64,000 nucleotides of DNA from Wolfiporia cocos (Eukaryota; Basidiomycota; Agaricomycetes; Polyporales; Phaeolaceae): the NCBI GenBank assembly GCA_029448655.1, contig JACCLO010000004.1, positions 2,542,001 through 2,606,000 of the forward strand, read 5' to 3'. Position numbers and translations under genes: made by a program. The notes under the pieces were generated by a model, which ran no database searches, was not told the origin of the DNA, and worked only from the letters and a program-made list of their open reading frames with translations. Positions 21,054-32,608 of the stretch are shown one piece after another (position 1 is the first letter of the stretch; each line of letters begins with the position of its first letter).

Positions 21054-21914
21054 TCACGCTCCCAACATCTCGACGAACTTGCTTCCCAAACCTTCGGCCG
21101 CCATTGGATTCGCGCCAGACACGACTTCCCTGTCGCAGGTAATACCTCCGGCCTTCTTCCCAACGGTTGAGATCATCTCTGCGCCTTCGGCCTGCAAGGT
21201 AGACTCGACCTTGGGGATCTGTCCGCCTTGCAGCTTCTCGACGAGCGACTCTTCCGCGTTGGACCAGGATGTGAGCTTGTAACCCTTGTACGCGAAGCCA
21301 GGGGAGCCTAGCGCATATTTGGTCGAGAGGAGAGCAAGGGGGCCGTGACAGATCGCGGCTACATTATGCGTGAGCGCGAGGGGACGTAGCATGAAATCTT
21401 GCGATACGTACCGGTCGGCTTGCCCCGCTGGTGGAAGTGCAGTAGTATACGCCCAAGCTCCGGGTTATCACCCAAGTCGCGGATGGGTGCGTGCCCCCCG
21501 GGGATGAACACGCCCGCGTAGCTCTCTAGCTCTTCCTCAGTGAAGCTTGTAAATGGGCGGGGGTTCGTGAGGTCGTTTTCTGACTCCATCCGCTCAATGA
21601 GAGCGTTCTCCCGCCGGCGTTGCAACCAGTTGCCGAAGTACACGAGGAGAGACTCTGAAAGTGGGTCGACATTTGGACGTTTGCCTATGGGGGAGGCGAA
21701 CTGCCGAGTCGCAAGTGTATCAGCTAGGATCTCATTGAGATCTGAAACATGACTCACCGTTACACCGTAGCCGAAATGGAGCAGCTTTTGCAGCGGGCTT
21801 TGCGAGCTCGGTGAGGAAAAAGCCTGTCTCCTGGTTGGTGATCGAGCCGTCGGGCTTTTGCACCGGATAGGAGTCGGCGTCAGATAGGATGATCAGGATC
21901 TTTCCAGCGGACAT
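21054..21914 (-). pseudogene. DJ-1/PfpI family protein with a one-base frameshift
   Basis: Class I glutamine-amidotransferase-like fold as in DJ-1 and Hsp31, a family tied to glyoxalase or chaperone activity. Exon 1 gives MSAGKILIILSDADSYPVQK and ends LTELAKP. The next conserved piece, PLQKLLHFGYGVT, is in the +1 frame. One extra G in the GGG at 21795-21797 (CCC on the coding strand) accounts for the break; no GT-AG intron can bridge it. Downstream is intact: an intron of 59 nt, FASPIGKRPNVDPLSES, VFIPGGHAPIRDLGDNP with the conserved Gly-rich loop, another intron, and AAICHGPLALL holding the nucleophile Cys. The end is KFVEMLGA. Either this is a recent pseudogene or the base is a sequencing error in a homopolymer. 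Confidence 0.85.
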
Positions 21915-23450
21915 GGTGAAATTGTCAAGTCGACGGAACACAGCGTGTCGATAACGCGTGGTGTATAGGGTTTGCCACCGTCCAGTTTAGAGTCAGCTTA
22001 ATATACATGCCGGTGCCCCAACATGTGGAGTTTGTTCGGTCGGTGACGTACCGATGTTCGTCAATCAAGCCTTAGGAGAGCGGCGGTGACACTTACTGAG
22101 TGAGCAGTGGGACCAGTTGTCGAATAGCGCCATATTCTAAACAAGCTAGAACCTGCAGGTGCAGCACGCTGCAAAACCGAGCCCGAACCGACGACGCAAT
22201 ACCGTGACGTTTGTGGATTGTATGGCCGAGCGGCAGGCACATGTCGGCCAACAAAGATTGGACCCCTTGACATACAATAAATGACTCGAGCAAGCGTTCC
22301 GCCAGCTGAGGCCGTTTGGCTGGATGGCGCCATCAGATGAGGTGCGTCAGGGTATTCGTCGCGACAGATGACCATGATTTCCAGACGAAAGGGAAATTCA
22401 GAAGTTAAGGTGTCCACTGCCATTCAGAGGACGCATCAACCGTTCAAATCGGGGATCGCTTAGGTCGGAGTGGTACCAATAGCTCTGCTAGTAACGTTGC
22501 AGTAAAATAACGTACTGAATTGGTTTACGAGCGATGCGCCACTCGATCACCTCCTGGTCCCTTCACCACAAACCGAGATGCAGGACTAAATCCAGGTTCC
22601 AGCGAGTCCTTCACAGTACGTGAGAGTATAGAAGACCCAAAGCTGCAAACAAAGGTCGGCCAACAGAAATCTCACAACAATTGCTATGACTCGAGCAAAC
22701 TTGCAGTCGGCCGAAGGTGGGCTGATGCAAATGGCCATGAGGAACTTGCAGGTGCGTCGGAGCACTTGTCGATGACGTGACAGTGAAGGTCCGGGGCTAG
22801 TGCGAGATCTCAGAAGTCTGTGCATCCCAATCAGACACAGATGCATGCGCAGAAGCGTTTCATCGTCACGGTCGAAGTGCTGCAGTCGTAGACAGAAAGG
22901 CAACGTTGGGAGATCGCGAGACGCGTGACATTACGAATGGTCTGTTGCGAGTGGTGTGGTCCAGTCTTCCTCCTAACCCTTGCAGCAGAAGGCATTATGG
23001 GGGTATCACTCCATCTAGCTCAGCTCAACGAGCCTTATCGTTATTTCATGCATTCGGCTCGAACCCCGGAATGATATTAGAGGTCGGTGAACAATGTGGG
23101 TCCTCCACATATAACCGTCGCCGATTGACAGTTGAGTGGGAGTCTCTTGGCTGAGAGATTTTAGCTGAATGATGATTGAAGAAGAATAGGTACTTTGTCG
23201 AGTGTGGTCGTCGAGGAGAACTGCGAGGATGAAGATCCCCAGACGCGAAGCGCTTACTGCCGACCTTGCCGAGATGCCGACCGCTGAGGTATGATCGGCC
23301 TCCTTCAGGTCCCTGCATGATCAACTCCAACAGATCTGACTCTGGGAATAATATTTACTCGCATATATATAACATGCTGGCATGTCGCGATAAACCCGCT
23401 CAAGCTCTACGGACCAATAGGTAGAGGTACACTACTAACTGCTAACGATC
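21915..23450. other. Long intergenic stretch with a diverged duplicated segment
   Basis: About 1.5 kb lie between the divergent DJ-1-like and MFS genes. Two segments, about 22090-22390 and 22600-22790, resemble each other in the same orientation. Shared blocks read on the minus strand include GACGCACCT, TTGCTCGAGTCAT and TTGTTGGCCGAC or TCTGTTGGCCGAC. Short minus-strand frames in both translate to related LLADMCLPL/LLADLCLQL strings, but neither is a complete gene. An ACGCGT lies near 22919. No functional gene is recognised. Confidence 0.5.
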
Positions 23451-25905
23451 ATGACGACCTCGCAACACGACCTGGAAATGTGCGATATCGAGCAGGCGGT
23501 AGTCGTCTCGCCACTAGCCCAGGAAGGACCAGTGGTAGACAAAATTACTGAGGAGGCTGAGGGAATGGCAGTGGAGAAGGAAGATCGCAGCGGCGAGCAG
23601 CAGGAGGATGCGCTACCTCCATCCCCGTGTGCACCAGCCGAGTTCGAAGAGGGTGGCTGGAGGGGTTGGGTGACTGTCGCTGGAGCGTACGTGCGAGGTC
23701 TCTGTACTACTGAATATTAAGCTTGCTCATGAGAATACACATTATTCAGGTTTATGGTACAGTTTTGTGGATTCGGGTGAGTGTGACAGTCCGTCTGATA
23801 GATGCTATGGTGGCGCAGCCTCCTCTCGATGCAACGGCTATCGGCCTCATCCGCACACAATACGAATGTGCGATGTGTACTTCCACTGCTCCGCACAAAT
23901 GCATCATGCTTTCTGTCTGTACGACACTGGCTCTGCTCGCATGAATCATTCGTTCCGTCCGCATCTAAGGGTCTTCGTGATACTCGTCCCTCGCATCGCA
24001 TGCGCACTTGGTGGTTTATACTCATCAAATACTGCTGTTCTTGGGACCGTATATCCAAGACTACCTGTCGCATTTTGCATGACATTGTATTGTTACATTG
24101 TAGCATCCGAGTCCTGACAAGCATTTCTCCCTTGTGGCTCACAGGTACTCGACGTCATTTGGTGTATACCAAGGTAAATCATCCTTAAGCAAAATAAAAG
24201 CAATGTGCTGACTATTCACAGCATATTACACCCAGGAATACATCACGAACCAGACGTCATCTACGATTTCGTGCGTGCTACATGCACAATGACTCTGCGC
24301 TTCACCTGATGCTGTGCATGTCGAACAGATGGATTGGTAGTGTAAACACGTTTCTCGTGATCGGTTTTGGACTTGTATCGGGCAGATTATATGACAAAGG
24401 CTATTTGTAAGTTCTTCTCGAGCAAAGCATATTTTGTAAAATGAGAGCTAACAAATTCATACAGCTATTACCTAACAATTGGCGGCTCGATATTGTACTC
24501 ATTCAGTCTTTTTATGCTATCACTCGCCAAACCGAATAATTTCTATCAAGTGTGACACCTCCTATCGCGAGCTGTTTAAATGACTAAACGCTGCAGGTTT
24601 TCCTCGCCCAAGGACTCGGCATGGGGCTCGGCGCAGGAACGATTTACATCCCCAGCGTCGCTGTCGTCTCGCATTACTTCCGACGCAAACGCGCGCTCGC
24701 GATGACCATTGTCGCGTCGGGCTCCTCGCTCGGCGCGATCATTCATCCGATCATGCTCAACAACACGCTGTTCAGCTCGCTCGGATTCGGGAACTCCGTG
24801 CGCGCGAGCGCTGGGCTCATCACGGGGATGCTGGCGATTGCGTGCTGCATGATGCACCCACGCCTGCCGCCGCCGCAGAGCACGCTTGGGTTCGGACGCG
24901 CACTGAGAAAGTTCTCGCGCGATGGAGCATATGTCTGTGCTTCGGTGGGGTGAGTTGCTGGTGTGTGTCGATACGATGCGCGTCTTGAAGGTGTTTCCGG
25001 CGATCCAATAGGCTCGCGATATTCACCATTGGGTACTATTTCCCGTTGTTCTATATACAGCTGGACGCAACTCGACATGGGCTCAGCACGACATTCTCGT
25101 TCTACTCCGTAGGTCGTGTCAGATATGAATTTACCCAAGGTCTCACATTTGCCGCGTCAAGCTGGTTATCATGAATAGCGCAAGCTTCGTGGGACGGCTC
25201 TCGCCAGGATTCTTTGCGCACCGCGTCGGCATCGCAAACATGATCTGTTTTGCGACATTTTGCTGCACCGCAATGATCTTCGCCTTTATCGGCTTGGGTA
25301 GTGTCGCGAGCGTCGTCGTCATCGGCATCATCTTCGGCTATTTTGCGGGCGTGTGTGCGTGCTCTTCCTTCCCTCATGACTTGCGGCGACTGATGCGTGA
25401 CTCAACAGATATCGCCTTGATGGGCCCGCTTATGACTGTTCTTACGGAAGACCTGTCGGAATTAGGGTGAGTGCACCACGATGCTTCCTCGTGGACTCGG
25501 TGGGGTGCTGACAAGAACATTAAACAGAATGCGGATGGGCATCGCGTTTGCCTTCTCAGGTACGTTCACTTGCCCGAGCGCAGTAACTCCGACTGCCTTC
25601 TGATACCTCGGATCAGGCATCGGCAGTCTTATAGGTGAAGTCACAAATGTCTCCTTTCGGCGCGCTTTGACCAACCTTCTGCGCCACAGGCACGCCAATT
25701 TCGGGCGCACTCCTCACGAGCGACTATATCTGGTGGAGGCCCGCGGTGTTCAGTGGGGTGAGTGGCGGCATCACGTCATTCCGCTTGCGGCGGGCTAACT
25801 GCCGATGTCATATAGGTTGTGGCAGCGGTGGGTTGCTCGTTCTTCGTGATGATGCGCATAATACTGCATAGGAGAGCGGTGGCGAAGAGGGTTGCTGGGC
25901 ATTAG
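23451..25905 (+). CDS. MFS transporter, monocarboxylate (MCT/Mch) type
   Basis: A plasma-membrane carrier of the monocarboxylate porter family, with homologues moving monocarboxylates or riboflavin; the substrate here is unknown. An acidic N-terminus of about 70 residues precedes EEGGWRGWVTVAGAFMVQFC, the family's hallmark opening (DGGWGW-like). Exons then give GYSTSFGVYQAYYTQEYI, SWIGSVNTFLVIGFG, the helix pair around LGMGLGAGTIYIPSVAVVSH, YFRRKRALAMTI, and LVIMNSASFVGRLSPG. The C-terminus reads GTPISGALL and ends in VAKRVAGH at 25905. There are at least ten introns, some separated by very short exons (exon 2 is 27 nt). The intron at 23777-24144 is 368 nt, several times longer than the rest. 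No frame break was found. Confidence 0.85.
23777..24144 (+). other. Unusually long intron (368 nt) in the MCT gene
   Basis: The donor GTGAGT at 23777 and acceptor CACAG at 24140-24144 join GG and G to complete the Gly of FCGFGYSTSF. A CTGAC branch site lies 33 nt before the acceptor. The interior has overlapping open frames on both strands (up to 141 codons) but no recognisable protein, terminus or repeat. Confidence 0.75.
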
Positions 25906-27279
25906 CGGAAGCCCTGGATGGCACCATCGACATGGCTGTTGGGCGGAACCGATGTTACTAACGGGGTTCTGAGATCTCCCCAGTGGGACGACTTGCGCCT
26001 GTACTGGATCCCATGACCTTTTACACCTTTTACTTTGGCCAATAGGCAATTGTGAACCATGCCGGCAACACGATCCTGATATGATGCTCTAGGCCATCTT
26101 GTTATGAACGTCACAGTATACGAACACGACGAGATGCTGCCTTTCCACGCGCTGTCCGACCGCGTGCAGATGTTCAACAGTACAATTACCTCATAACGGT
26201 GACTATAGGGACTGCATGAAGCTCAAAACTGGTAGGCTCGACGCGGTCACGTGCTAAAATCCCAACACGCGTAGCGACGGGCGCTTGCGGAGCTCACGCG
26301 TCGCTAATTTGCATCACAAAGTCGAACATTGAACAAATAGCGCGCAAACAAGGCGCTCAGCCACAGCGACGTTCCCCACTCTCCCCCACAGTCCCGCTGC
26401 ACAGGACACCTCCCCTCCTCGCGACCCCCCCTTACCCCTCGCTGTAGGTCGTCAGCTACACAGTGGTGAGCTGGCATGCTGATCAATTCGAGAAGCGGAC
26501 CCACAGGTCACCACAATCCCGGTTTGGACCAGGCCGTCTTGTCCGCTGGTTCATTTCTTCGTGTCGGACCCTGCGCTCGCACTGGGCTGCCTCGGTCGCT
26601 GCCTCAGCCTCTTGCTAACACGTATTTGCTAGGTGCGGCCTTCTTTGTAGCACATTCGTTGTAATACAAGGCAAGTAAGATATCACCGAATATGGCACGC
26701 GATGCGAAGGACGGTGGTTGGACTGGAAAGTCGAGCCGCGATTTAAGTTTGAGAGTCTGGTCTAAAATCGGATGAGGTGGTCGAAATCATTATCAGGCCT
26801 CGCTTGCTGCAGGACTGTGGGCGGAGTTCGTTTCGGACCTAATTCGATATCTGTTTGGTACATCCCTCATGGCAGCGTGCTGACCATCCTCCTTACAGCC
26901 GGTTGTACCAGCACGGAAATCAGCGCGGCCACACGATCGGGATCTGGCCACGGGTTGTGGGCGATCCTTATAATCTTTGTACGTGTCCTTCCCTCTCTTT
27001 CACCGTCGTCCTCTGAGACGACGATATCCATCTTCAATATAAATCTCACATTCTCTGACCCTTTATTCTTACGTCCGACGCTGCGCTGTACCTTTCTTGC
27101 CCTTCCCGTTGGTGTAATTGCTCTGCCCTTCTATCCGCTATTCTGTGCTACACGTCTTTGTTTCCACCATGCGATCCAAACCCACAACGCTAAAAATTCA
27201 TCAACATTTAGAATCATATCATCCATACAAGGCCCACAAAAGCACCCAAGGATCCACACGCGTGAACGTCGTATACAAG
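25906..27279. other. Intergenic region upstream of cdc25
   Basis: About 1.4 kb with no gene recognised. A 175-codon open frame at 26772-27299 ends inside the cdc25 start and looks like a pyrimidine-rich 5' leader rather than a protein. The first 350 bp contain a CACGTG near 26248 and two ACGCGT sites, listed separately. Confidence 0.5.
26267..26301. promoter_or_regulatory. Pair of ACGCGT (MCB-like) sites upstream of cdc25
   Basis: ACGCGT occurs at 26267-26272 and 26296-26301, about 1 kb before the cdc25 start; a third copy at 27258-27263 lies 17 nt before it. ACGCGT is the core bound by the MBF/SBF-type cell-cycle factors of fungi. Function here is inferred from motif and position only. Confidence 0.35.
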
Positions 27280-29860
27280 ATGTCCCATCGCTACGCTAGA
27301 CCATCTCAACAACAGTCCATAGCCAAACCTTTTTTCGCGCCATCCCTGCCGTCGCGCAAGGTCTCCCAGGCCCCGCGAAAGCGCTCCGAACTCGACGAAT
27401 TCCTCACCTCCGATGTTGACATCGATGCCGACCTCGAACGTTCTTTCGCTTCGAACATGTCGCTCTACTCGCCCAAGCGCGATGCCCTGGACTTGGCCTC
27501 AGAGAGCGAAGACATGAGTTACACGCCCATGGACATTTCTCCAGCTCCGCAACGCTACTCGACCCTGGCCACAGGCAATATCGATAAACTACCTGCTTTG
27601 GGCCGCCCCAAGGACCTCGCCGGCAACGGCAGACTGTTTGGCAAGGACATGAGCAACTCGGGTGGACGTGCCAAGTATACGACCGGAACCAGTGGCGCGA
27701 ACAAGCGTCTGCAGCGGGCTACGCTGCCACTGGAGTGGACGAAAGGTGGCAAACCCGAGATTGTTGCTAGTCAGGTCAGTGATGTCATATTACAGACTGC
27801 TGCGCGCAACTTGCAAGCTCCTTCACGGGTCGCTGTTGGGACGTTGGCTGATGTTGTCCTTGCCAGCCACAGAACATTCCGCCATCCCCAGTGGCGTCTG
27901 ATGCGATGGACATTGACCCTGACTCGTCCTTCATAATCGTGCCGTCCTCATCTGCATCTGAAGATGGGCCGCTGTCGACTGAGCCCACCATCACGCGCTT
28001 CGACTTCCCGAACAATAACGCGTTTTTATCCTCACCACCGGGATCCCCCGCTCCTAAGGCCTCCAATCTCGACGACAACATCTTCTATGAGCCTCCCAGT
28101 GCGCCTGCTGATTCTGACAATGCCGACCTGTCGGATCCATACGAAGAGATGAACAGCGAGGCGGAGGTGTCGGCAGCGCTCAGGATCGTCGACAGTCCCG
28201 ACATGAACAAGAGCCGCCGCAGCTCCCGCGAATTCCAGCAGTTCCTCGAGGAAGAAGCCGCCTTGGATTTCTCTCCCGCTCCCTCGTCGCCCATGGTACA
28301 CAAGTTGCAACGGATGGCCAGTGGCCCGATGTTACGGAAGTCTATCCTCGCTGGACTTGATGAGCCACTACAGGCCAATAAACGGCCCAGGCGCCCCGCC
28401 CTTAGCATGTTGCTGCCAACTGAAGACGAGCCCTCCCCCAGGCCTCTCTCTGCCCTCCCTCTCGGTCTGCCGTCTGACAAAGAGAAGCCCTTGGCGCCGC
28501 TGCGTAGCAGGGGCTCGTCGCTCATGCAGCCGGTGCGCCGTGCCGTGTCAGCGATAATCCAGCCAGACCAGTTGCAGTGCTCCGAAGCAGACACGTCGTT
28601 CGAGCTCGAGGGACCAGATCTTAGCTCGCCCGCGCCCTCATACGCGAAGCGCCAGCAAGGAAGGGTATTCACGCGCCGCGAAGGAACAGAGAGCCTTCGT
28701 CCTCTTTCTGGAGCGAGCATGCTTCTGGCACGCGATGTGCGCGACGGTGACTTGAAGAAACGCGGTCCAAGGCGCAGCGACGAGAGTGAATACCGCGGAA
28801 ACAGGGTCGAGAGGGACACTCCCAGGAGCAAGTACTTGAGCGCAGCTCCTGGACTGGGTGGATTCGGGGACAACGAAGCCCATGGCAAGGTCCTGCCTTG
28901 CCACCGCGTCAAAGAGGACGGCCTGATGAGGGTCACCAGTCAGACGGTAAGTCGAATTGAGAATACTGTATTTTGCCGAACGAAGCTGAACCTTTGCCGT
29001 GACAGATCGACAATCTTCTTGATGGCATATATGACGACAAGCTCACTTCGTTCTATATAATTGATTGCCGATTCGATTACGAATACAGCGGCGGGCACAT
29101 CCCAGGTGCCATCAATATCAACACCACCACCGGTGTCGAAGATTTCTTCCTCGGCTCTAACGCGCTCAAGCCTACTCCTTCCATCAGCAGTGACTCGGGC
29201 AGAAAGACAGTCGTCATATTCCACTGCGAGTTCAGTGTCAAGCGTGCGCCTACCTTGTGAGTTACTCGTTCCCTTGATACCTCGCTTGCGCGCTTACGTC
29301 TGCTTCGCAAACTCAGTGCAAAGCATCTCCGCTCACGGGACCGCGCATCGAACAATCACGTCTATCCTAGGCTCCACTACCCGGAAGTTTACATCCTCGA
29401 GGGAGGCTACAGTAACTATTACAAGAACTCCGCTGCCCGCTGCCAGCCGCGTGGGTACGTGCAGATGGACGACCCGCACTACGCAACTTCTCGTAAGGAA
29501 GATCTGGATCATTTCCGCAAGGGCAAGTTTGGCAGGACGAAGTCCTACGCTTATGGCGATGGCAAGCTCGGGCCTGGTCTCTCGCAACCGAAAAGGAACA
29601 CAGCACCCAGCGGCAGTGCTAGCACGTTGTTCGCGGCTGGAAATGTTACACGCTCTCGGCGTGGCACGATCGTCGCATCTAATTTGCGCATGGTGCCTGA
29701 AGACGGTGGCTCGACTCAGTTCAGCGAGGACGAGGACGTCGATCTGGGTGATAGCCCCTGCCCTCCTCCGTCGAAGGTCGCTGTGTTCAGGGGCAAGAGA
29801 CTCGGCCGTCTCTCCAGGGCTGAGACTTTCGACTCCTCGCGTATGGCCTTGAAATTCTAG
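27280..29860 (+). CDS. cdc25: M-phase inducer phosphatase Cdc25
   Basis: Removes inhibitory phosphate from Cdk1 to trigger mitosis, mainly in the nucleus. The start MSHRYARPSQQQSIAKPFF follows a pyrimidine-rich leader. The first 550 or so residues are a disordered Ser/Pro-rich regulatory region with many SP/TP sites, for example MSYTPMDISPAPQ and SSPPGSPAPK. The C-terminal rhodanese-like domain reads FYIIDCRFDYEYSGGHIPGA, the catalytic loop HCEFSVKRAP (HCX5R), and LHYPEVYILEGGYSNYYK. Three introns are placed: 27775-27866, one after SQT, and one splitting PTF/AKHLR. The stop is at 29860. Length about 790 residues, within the range for fungal Cdc25. All catalytic residues are present. Confidence 0.95.
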
Positions 29861-30886
29861 AGAGATCCTCTGCTGTCAACATCAACCACCGCTTCGATCA
29901 AGAACTGTTGTGCCAGTATTCGTTCGATCTCGCATCCTATATATTGCCTCCCACCCGTGTTGTCCTTCTATGCCCATCAATCTCTCTAAGTCCAGCAACC
30001 CTTGGTCACGCAGCAACAAGTTGTATATGGCTATGTCGGAGTCTGCAGAAATCCGGCGTACGTTCGTCACGCTGAACTCTCCATTTTGTCGTCTGTCCCG
30101 TCGAGTCGAATTGTGCCCAGCCCAAAGCTCTCAATCAAAATCGCTCTTCAGCATTTCGCATCCCATCTTCATCTCTACAATCTCTTCAACATCCCGCATC
30201 AGGCTCTCGCCCTAGCATTCGTGGATATATATTCCTGTATTGGCTTTAGCACATGCACCTCGGCACGCTCTCTAAAGGCTCGCGCATTGCACCTCCGCTG
30301 ATGGCTTGTAAACGCTATATATGTTACATCAAGTATCTCGCCATGTATGCTGCATGCGAACTCTCTTGCACCGGGATCGTCGTCCATTTGTCTCCACCAC
30401 CAACCATCTTCGCCCCTCTGTTTGATTTCGAGCTATCTATCGTGATACACCTTGCTGTATCGAACATTCTGGCATCGCTTTGGCTTTTCTTGATTGACCT
30501 GACTGTTCTTGGATTGTTCATGTCCTACGCTGCCAGAGACAATGGTTACATTGCTATCCCAACTCCCACACTTACCATCGTTAAGGGCCTGTACTGGCAG
30601 TTGGGGCCTCGTGTCATCACTATCTACCAATTGATATTTAATACAATCTTTGGATTAGCCATTCTGTTTGAATGCATGATGAGTGTAAACTTTGTCTCGC
30701 AATACATGCGATCACGAGACGGCAGCCACAATCGCTGCCACCTCCCGATCGGCTACAGACGCTCACTTCAAAAGCTGAGCTTGAACTCCGACATGCACTC
30801 TTACCACTACAACATTCTGGGACTGAGTCGTCTCTGTGCACGGTCATATAAGCTGTGCCATCGCTAGATTGTCTAGTGTACTCCCA
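29861..30886. other. Intergenic between cdc25 and a small gene
   Basis: About 1 kb of T-rich DNA holding the cdc25 3' UTR and the promoter of the next gene. One long open frame within it is listed separately. No RNA gene or repeat recognised. Confidence 0.5.
30253..30867 (+). CDS. Possible small membrane protein ORF, weak support
   Basis: A 204-codon open frame without introns lies between cdc25 and the next gene. It has hydrophobic runs such as LAVSNILASLWLFLIDLTVL and LIFNTIFGLAILFE that could be two or three membrane helices. However, T-rich DNA gives hydrophobic translations by default, and no family motif is recognised. It ends 19 nt before the next gene's ATG, which leaves little room for that gene's promoter. 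I regard it as possible but unproven. Confidence 0.2.
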   Translation: MHLGTLSKGSRIAPPLMACKRYICYIKYLAMYAACELSCTGIVVHLSPPPTIFAPLFDFELSIVIHLAVSNILASLWLFLIDLTVLGLFMSYAARDNGYIAIPTPTLTIVKGLYWQLGPRVITIYQLIFNTIFGLAILFECMMSVNFVSQYMRSRDGSHNRCHLPIGYRRSLQKLSLNSDMHSYHYNILGLSRLCARSYKLCHR

Positions 30887-31671
30887 ATGGATATCGACCC
30901 TCCTCAGAATGCCCGTGCGCTGTCCAGGAAGAAGAGGGCACGTTCGCCGGCGTCAGCAGCGTCTAGATTCGACCGTCCTGCTGTGAGTACTCACTGCGGC
31001 TCCCGCCAGTATGATTGATGAAGTATTGTGACCTTGACGGCAATTCAGAAACGCCCCTCGATAGGCGGAGACGCATCAATATGCATGCCTATCTCTCGAT
31101 ATGCTTACGAGGATTGGGTAGCGCAGACACGCGGTCTACGGATAGCAACCCCGCACACGTCTCAAGGGCATACGCCACCTATACCAGAAGAAACTGAGGA
31201 TATTGAAGTGGCTGGTCCAGTAATTGCCGAGGCGACAGCCGTAGACACGACTATGGTGTGTACCTCGGCATGCATTACTAATCTGAGGCCGATGCTGACA
31301 CGCAGATGTAGTTGGACAACGACGTCGATATGTCATGCTCGCCACCGCGGTTTCGCCACGGTATTGATGTTCAGTCAGAACCGCCTGCGCCTCTCACATT
31401 GCCGTCATTCTCGGCCTCAGCGCCACAACCACAGCTACCACTGCCTCTTCTGCCTGGCGCTGACACGTCACACACGGGATTTCGAGCCGATGAGAGAGAA
31501 GCGCACAGGACACATATCTACGACATTCTATCCCCTCTGATACCGACGGCAGAGCATGCTGTGGGACATGGTCAATCCACGACGCGACGTCAGAGATTTA
31601 CCATGGGGCCACGAGCAGATTGTGAAAAGTGCCGATTGGGAGTAAGGGGACACTGGATGCACGTTGATTGA
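30887..31671 (+). CDS. Small conserved basidiomycete protein, function unknown
   Basis: The start MDIDPPQNARALSRKKRARS has a basic nuclear-localisation-like cluster. Three exons join in frame: exon 1 ends RFDRPA before GTGAGT, exon 2 is KRPSIGGDASICMPISRYAY to TAVDTTM, and exon 3 starts LDNDVDMSCSPPRFRHG. The two introns have a usual size and CTGAC/TTGAC-type branch sites. The last 30 residues, RFTMGPRADCEKCRLGVRGH then WMHVD, contain a compact CEKC motif with a following His that could bind zinc. The middle is Pro-rich. The protein is about 215 residues. I recognise the C-terminal pattern as one that recurs in mushroom genomes, but know no function. A nuclear role is a guess. Confidence 0.65.
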
Positions 31672-32608
31672 AGTCACTTCTGCCATCAGGATAGGTTATC
31701 ACTTATATTTCTATTCACATTGTCGCTTCGCTGTCTATTGTGCATTGCATTGCTATATTGCTCATGACTTCTGTCGCATTGCTAGTCATTCTTGTTACTT
31801 CATCGTATATCTCTCTCATAGTCACAATATCCGGAAAGCAAACCATACATTACTTCCCAAAGTCGCTGGAAACCTGAAGGAGAACTCGCAGATCATAATG
31901 GGAGCTTGACGCGATCACGTGCCCTGGCAAAACGCGAGCAGTCACAGCGTGTCACACCGCGTCAATGGCGACCACAGGAAGCACAGGCTCACACCTCTTG
32001 TGGTATATCTGCTGTATAATGCGAGGAGTGCTAAGCGCAGTATGGTTTTTGCAGAGTGCATTCCAAGAAGACTCAAATCTGATGAGGATATGTTCGAAGG
32101 GCACGATGGCTATACGAGCTCAAGGAGTACACTGTAGCGCTGAAAACGCGTATTCTGGCCCCCGACATGTCAATTCAAGAATATAAGTGGAATAATGTAT
32201 AGGCGTGTAGTCAGACTTCGTTCTTACATCGCTGGCAGGTCTACACCAACGGCAAGGGCAGACAAACGATAACGTTCATATCCGCATTGTGTGTATGCAT
32301 CGGTGGCACTGACTACACAGACGGCTCAAGTTCATACTCGTATTGCAGATATGATGAAGGACGATGATCGAACAAGCGATTAAGTCTCGTAATCAATACC
32401 TTCATACCAAGCAACCAGAGATGCAACACAGAGGCAGAGACGGCTCGATCAGTGCGCATCCCGATGAAGCCGATACGTCAGAACCTGTATGTAGGGGCCC
32501 AGGCGACCGGATATATGCGCTAGTTGTTTCCTACCACCGCATCACTCGTCCCAGCATCATACTACCCACTAGGGACCAGTAGAGATCCAAGCAGTCACGA
32601 TGTACCAA
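31672..32608. other. Intergenic, nothing recognised
   Basis: About 940 bp between convergently arranged genes: a small conserved protein gene on plus and a secreted protein gene on minus. Only short unsupported frames. A CACGTG lies near 31917. Confidence 0.5.

Noticed and set aside
23040..23060. TCGAACCCCGG resembling a tRNA B-box
   Set aside because: No matching A-box, no acceptor stem and no cloverleaf could be drawn around it.
13400..25905. A biosynthetic gene cluster around the two MFS transporters and the esterase
   Set aside because: No polyketide, peptide or terpene synthase, P450 or pathway regulator lies between them; the neighbours are housekeeping genes.
26772..27299. 175-codon plus frame upstream of cdc25
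   Set aside because: Pyrimidine-rich leader sequence overlapping the cdc25 start in another frame; looks like a 5' UTR.
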